Positions 59,821 through 64,000 of a stretch of DNA of 64,000 bases are shown piece after piece. This DNA comes from Lepus europaeus (lineage: Eukaryota > Chordata > Mammalia > Lagomorpha > Leporidae). Within the stretch, counting starts at the first letter, position 1. Every line of letters begins with the position of its first letter. The position numbers and the translations under genes are program-made. The stretch is from positions 58,382,474-58,446,473 of the forward strand of contig NC_084843.1 in NCBI RefSeq assembly GCF_033115175.1, given 5' to 3'. The notes beneath the pieces are model-generated. The model did no database searches and was not told the DNA's origin. It was given only the letters and a program-made list of their open reading frames with translations.

Positions 59821-59837
59821 GGGATGCACTTTTTTTT

Positions 59838-61200
59838 CCCAGCAAAGTCAGTTTTGGTCAAGTCAGTCGTGTGTCAGTTTGTACTTGTCCTTTCCACAAC
59901 AGTCAGGGATTGGGTTCTGTGAGTTTCGGGCATAGAGTTTGGGGCAAGAGACTGCAGTGTTTTCAAGTCTCAGATCACCATCCTATAAAATTAGTACACT
60001 TATTAGTCACCTGAATTCAAACAGTGTTGGCCTTTCCCTTTTCAGATGTGCTGTTGGGACCTCTGAAATATAAGTGAATGCCAAAAATATTTTTGATTTC
60101 TGAGGAGCTGAAACTTTGACCTTTGACCACAAGATGTTAACATCTGTTCCTTTTATCCCAGTTTTACATAGTGATTTTCTATCCATGTCTACCATTTCTG
60201 TGCTCATCATCATACCCTGTTGTAGGGCTAGAGACTAAGATTTAACACGGTAGAATGGGGAGTGGGAGCGAAGAGTGGGACTAAAGGAAAACACAGATCC
60301 AGAGATGTGTACCTATTCTCATAACCTAGGGAGATGCATTTTTCCATAATCAGTAGCTGAACACTCGTGTTTAGTACTGAATCCATAGTTACTTTTAGAC
60401 CTATTTTGTTTTTTTACCTCAAGTCAACCCCTAAATCATGCAGAAGACCTGGCGCAATCAGAAGTTTAACGTATTTGGTCCCAGTTACTTGGGTGAACAC
60501 CCCAAATCAACACACGTCGCAATGGGTAATTTTGCTAAGACAAATGAGATGCTCATGTTAGGAGTATGTGCCCCAGACACTGTCAAGCGGCTCGTTGAGT
60601 GCCCCTGCCCCTTCATTTCAATCTGGGTCCTTCTCTTAGGCGTTGAGTTCCTGGGTTGAAGAGATCCCTAAGGGAGAAAAGGCTCTGAAAATAAAGCCAA
60701 TTAACTGGCACTGGTGGTGTAAGAAAAGGGATAGGCTAAGGAAGTCACCCTTTGTAACGCCAAAGGCTTCCGTTTTGTGTAAGGCTGCGATTTAGGGGCA
60801 GCTAATCCCCATCCGTAAAATTAACCCCCTTTTTATTCGTCGCAAATACGTTATCTGTTGAACGCATTTAGGTTTTCTCTCTGGCCGAAACTGTTGGGTG
60901 TCTTCGGGTTTTTCCTGCTCATTCTGTTTCATGGGAGCATCTCCCCCTAAAAACCCTTTTGTCAGACTCGAGGCTTTCGGGTGGGTGTGGCAGAAAAAGC
61001 ACACTCACTCATCTCAGATCCAAGCAAAACACTCGCTAGTCCTGACTGTGCCACTCCAAGATTTTGTGACCCAGGGAAGTAAATTCCTTTCTTGGGTGGG
61101 TTCGGCTTCCTCAGGTCAAACGCGGAGCGTGAGGACTAAAACCAACCGAGGACCAACTAAATGATCAAAACCTAGGAGATCGGGGTGGACGTCTATCCAG
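59838..61200. other. Intergenic approach to DDX50
   Basis: About 1.4 kb, repeat-free as far as I can see. A 73-codon frame at 60438-60659 resembles no protein I know. Confidence 0.4.
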
Positions 61201-61209
61201 TCAGCCCCA

Positions 61210-62170
61210 GCCTTCACCTCAAGCCCACCCGGGACCCCAAGAAACCCCTTGCCCACTGCCAGACGCCGCTGGACTGGCGCGAAGCCGTTGGACGTTAACG
61301 CCTCCTCCCGCAACGGGCGGGGCCCAGGGCCGCAGCTTCCGGCCGCGAATAGCGAGGCTGCGCGTGGCGCCCCCCACCCACCTCGGCTCCGGCCGGCCCG
61401 CGAGCCGGGTCTCCGCGCGGGCCGGCCCTCTCCACCGCCATCGAGGGGTTCCCTAGCCCCAGAAGTGAGTGCCGAAGATTCCCGAGCAGAACTCTTTGCG
61501 TGGGGAAAGAGATACAGAGAAATCATTTATGCTAATCAGCGCGTGCGTCCTTCATGATGATTGGCCAGAGTTTTACTCTGCACGCCAATCACTTTGGAAC
61601 GAGGGCGGGACACTCGAGAACTTTCACTCTCATTGGTTGGGAGGTAGCGGCGCAAGGAAAAAAAAAATGTGCGCCGAGAAGATCCGGGATTATTTTCCCC
61701 GCCGAGCGGTGCGTGTCCCGGAAGTGACGCACGTCCCTGGCCGGGCGGCTGTCCTGCCCCCGTTTCCTTTTACGCTGTCGCTGCCTGTAGGTGGTTGTGG
61801 CCACCGCGCCCGGAGGCAGGCGGAGGCGGCGGCCAGTAATGCCTGGGAAACTCCTGTGGGGGGACATTATGGAGCTGGAAGCACCTTTGGAAGAGCCCGA
61901 GAGCCTGAGGAAGGAGAGGCGAAAGGTGCGCTGAGGATGGGCCGCGCCTCCTTCGGGGCTGCGCCGGCTTGGGCGGGGAGGGGAGCTGTCCCTGATGATG
62001 GCCTGTCACGGCCGAGCGGGCGCTTGGCCCTCGGCCCTCTGCGGTCGCTGCGGGACCATTCCCACGGCCACACTCCCGCCCTGCAGAAGGGCGGCCCTGG
62101 GCTTTCCCTCGGCCTCCGCTGGCCCTTCCTGTTGGCGCCCAAGGCGTGTGCGAGATGGGCAGGCTCAAGC
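61210..62170 (+). promoter_or_regulatory. DDX50: CpG island and promoter region of DDX50
   Basis: CpG-dense DNA around the DDX50 start codon. Visible elements in order: octamer-like ATGCTAAT (61529-61536), three CCAAT-type boxes (ATTGG 61560-61564, CCAAT 61585-61589, ATTGG 61632-61636) and an ETS/CRE-like composite CCGGAAGTGACGC (61718-61730) about 110 bp before the ATG. No TATA box is evident. This arrangement is typical of housekeeping genes, fitting a ubiquitously expressed nucleolar helicase. The transcription start probably lies near or shortly after the ETS site, which is an inference. Confidence 0.8.
61839..61925 (+). CDS. DDX50: DDX50 coding exon 1
   Basis: Encodes the first 29 residues of DDX50 (nucleolar RNA helicase II/Gu-beta paralogue), an ATP-dependent DEAD-box helicase of the nucleolus. 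The translation MPGKLLWGDIMELEAPLEEP followed by ESLRKERRK matches the remembered human N-terminus with few changes. The exon ends in phase 0 at AAG with donor AAG|GTGCGC (61926), a weaker donor than consensus beyond GT. The helicase core is encoded by later exons beyond the window. Position and strand downstream of STOX1 agree with the human order. Confidence 0.95.
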
Positions 62171-62785
62171 TCCCATCACCGGGATAGCCGTTTCTTTCCT
62201 CTTCTTTCTCAAGCAGAGAGAGGCCTGTTTGGTTCTCGTTGGCTACCTTAGAAGACGATTCCCTTGGAAATGTATTGTTTCTCCGTCACCCTGTCCTGTG
62301 TGCAAGCATCCTGGGGACAGCGAGCCCAGGTTTATGAACCTTGATAACTATAGAGGCTTAAGGAATGGTACCGAAGCCGGGGTTGCCAGGATTTGCCTGC
62401 GAGGGAGATGGTGTGGATTGCATTATTAATAGCCCTTACTGGTGGTGGTCTCATTCAGTCCGTGGGTATTTATTATTTGTGTCTAGCTTGCACCAGCCTC
62501 TTTGTTGAGTATGAAGGTCTTTAATTAAGTGTAAGAAATGATCCTTACCTCAAGGAGCCTGTAGAGACTTCAAGTCCCGAAACAATTAGGGGAGTACAGG
62601 TGCAGAAAAATGCATAGTTAAAATTTTGACAGGAGACATCAGACCTGCAGAAAAGAAAACAGTGGGAGGAGGTAGCAGTATTTGAACTGTGACATTTGGC
62701 AAAAGAATAAGATGTAGTCTGTGAAGTGGTAGAGAGTAGAACCTACCTGACCAGCCATATCACTAGGGTAAACTTACCAACTGGT
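61926..62785. other. DDX50 intron 1, 5' part
   Basis: Leaves the CpG island by about 62170, then unique-looking DNA; a possible L2-like piece at about 62490-62600. No second DDX50 exon seen. Confidence 0.5.
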
Positions 62786-62789
62786 TTCT

Positions 62790-63320
62790 TTTATTGTAGG
62801 ATACACAAAACTTAACATTTACCATTTTTTAAAAAAAATATATATTTATTTATTTGAAAGGCATAGTTATGGAGAGGCAGAGGCAGAGAGAATGAGAGAG
62901 GTCTTCCGTCTGTTGGTTCACTCCCCAAATGGCTACAACAGCTGGAACTGAGCTGATCCGAAGCCAGGAGCTGGGAGCTTCTTCCGGGTCTCCCTTGCGG
63001 GTACAGGGGCCCAAGGACTTGGGCCATCTTTCAGGCTGTAACAGAGAGCTGGATTGAAGTGGAGCAGCTGGGACTTGAATTGGCGCTCATAGGGGTGCTG
63101 GCACTAAAGGTTGCGGCTTTACCCACTACATCACAGCGCCAGCCCCAGCTTTTACCATTTTTAAGTGTGTAGTTCTGTGGCATTGAGTTTTGCAGCCATC
63201 ACCAACATCTATCTCCAGAACTTTTTTATTTTCCCAGACTCTGCCCATTAAATACTAATTCAAATTCCCCCCTTCTGTCCCTGACATTCACCATTCTGCT
63301 TTCTGTCCCTGAACTTCACT
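62790..63320 (-). mobile_element. Old L1 (L1M-type) 3' fragment split by a C-SINE
   Basis: GATACACAAAACTTAACATT before the SINE and TTAAGTGTGTAGTTCTGTGG plus GCAGCCATCACCAACATCTA after it are contiguous reversed L1M sequence. Confidence 0.7.
62828..63147 (-). repeat. C-SINE inserted in old L1
   Basis: Flanked by TTTACCATTTTT on both sides (about 62818-62829 and 63151-63162). Reversed head CATCACAGCGCCAGCCCC. Confidence 0.9.
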
Positions 63321-64000
63321 GCCACAGTTAGGTACTAGGGTCTAAGTAGAATCTCTAAGCAGTTATTTTAATTTTAGCTCCTCTTGGAACACTTCTTTTT
63401 CCTTTTGCATCCAAATCCTGTATCTGTCAAGCTCTAGTTTATATATGTCCTAACCATCTCAGTGAACAGTAATCTCATTCCCCTTTGAAGGCTGTTCCAG
63501 TAGTTATCATGTAATTGGGATTTATTATGTGTTTCTTGTAAAGTTATCTCATTTTTTCCTGTGTATATCTTTCCCAAATATTTCCCGAGTTCTTGAGGAA
63601 AATAACTATATCTTTGTCTATCCGTAAGTTTTACTGTATCCTTCTAAGTTGCTGATTTTCACATTGTAAATTCTTCAGAAATACTTGTTGAATCCACTGT
63701 AACTCTGAAAGATAAATAGAAGTTTGGAAATGGATTGGAGTATCAGCTACTAGAAGTAGAGCCTTAGACTGGCGATCTGATTCTGAGATGAAGATAACTA
63801 TGGTTTGGATATGAGGTACGGAGCTGAGATACAGGTTCTCAGATCTGGAATGCAGATGAAGAAAGGAGCCTGGACGTACGTGTTGAAAATGAAAATGGTG
63901 TGAAAATACAGTTGGAGAGCAGAGACTTAAAAGGACCATCTATAGAATGAGGAGGGAGAGAGACCATAGGAGAAGTGACAGAGGTGAGAGGATGAGAGGA
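63321..64000. other. DDX50 intron 1, to window end
   Basis: No exon or clear repeat. The minus frame at 63631-63939 has no recognised similarity. Confidence 0.45.

Noticed and set aside
60438-60659. 73-codon frame upstream of DDX50
   Set aside because: Complete with ATG and stop and not repeat-derived, but short, without recognised similarity or transcript signals; length is within chance expectation.
61469-62251. 260-codon frame across the DDX50 CpG island
   Set aside because: It runs through promoter, exon 1 and intron in the wrong frame; a compositional shadow.
61926-64000. Search for DDX50 exon 2
   Set aside because: No sequence coding for the expected basic/acidic continuation after residue 29 was found; the exon lies beyond the window.

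Overview
This is vertebrate, mammalian nuclear DNA, most probably from a leporid lagomorph (rabbit or hare). The window is packed with lagomorph C-SINEs (tRNA-derived head, pyrimidine-rich CTCTCTCT stretch, then either an AAATAAATAA tail or a CTGTCAAAAA tail). It also carries a truncated L1 whose 3' end looks like the rabbit/hare L1 3' UTR. Genes have GT-AG introns and CpG-island promoters; nothing is bacterial or viral in organisation.

Layout. 1-13.4 kb is repeat-dense intergenic DNA. A CpG island at about 13.48-14.26 kb holds the promoter and first coding exon of STOX1 (storkhead box 1, winged-helix DNA-binding protein). STOX1 runs on the + strand in four coding exons: 13828-14137, 43241-43393, 48131-50471 and 54272-54419. 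Joined, they give 2952 nt, an uninterrupted 983-residue frame plus stop, and all three junctions have consensus donors and acceptors. Intron 1 is 29 kb, mixing unique sequence with C-SINEs, old L1 pieces, a MER20, an MLT1-like LTR and other fossils. From 54.4 to 61.2 kb is intergenic DNA with the truncated L1. A second CpG island at about 61.2-62.2 kb is the promoter of DDX50 (nucleolar DEAD-box RNA helicase), whose first coding exon (61839-61925, 29 codons) is visible; the rest of the window is its intron 1. The order and orientation STOX1 then DDX50 match human 10q22.1.

The most notable object is in STOX1 intron 2, antisense to STOX1. It is a full-length processed copy of the MTFR1 (mitochondrial fission regulator 1) mRNA at 45153-47772, with poly(A), polyadenylation signal and a perfect 14-bp target-site duplication. 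Its 334-codon reading frame is completely intact, so it is either a young retrocopy or a candidate functional retrogene. I found no evidence for an undescribed multi-gene system; the other findings concern regulation, repeat chronology and possible RNA structure.

Limits: C-SINE borders are read by eye and are good to roughly 5-15 bases unless a duplication is quoted. Names of ancient repeats come from recognised consensus pieces, not from a library search. Comparisons with human proteins are from memory.
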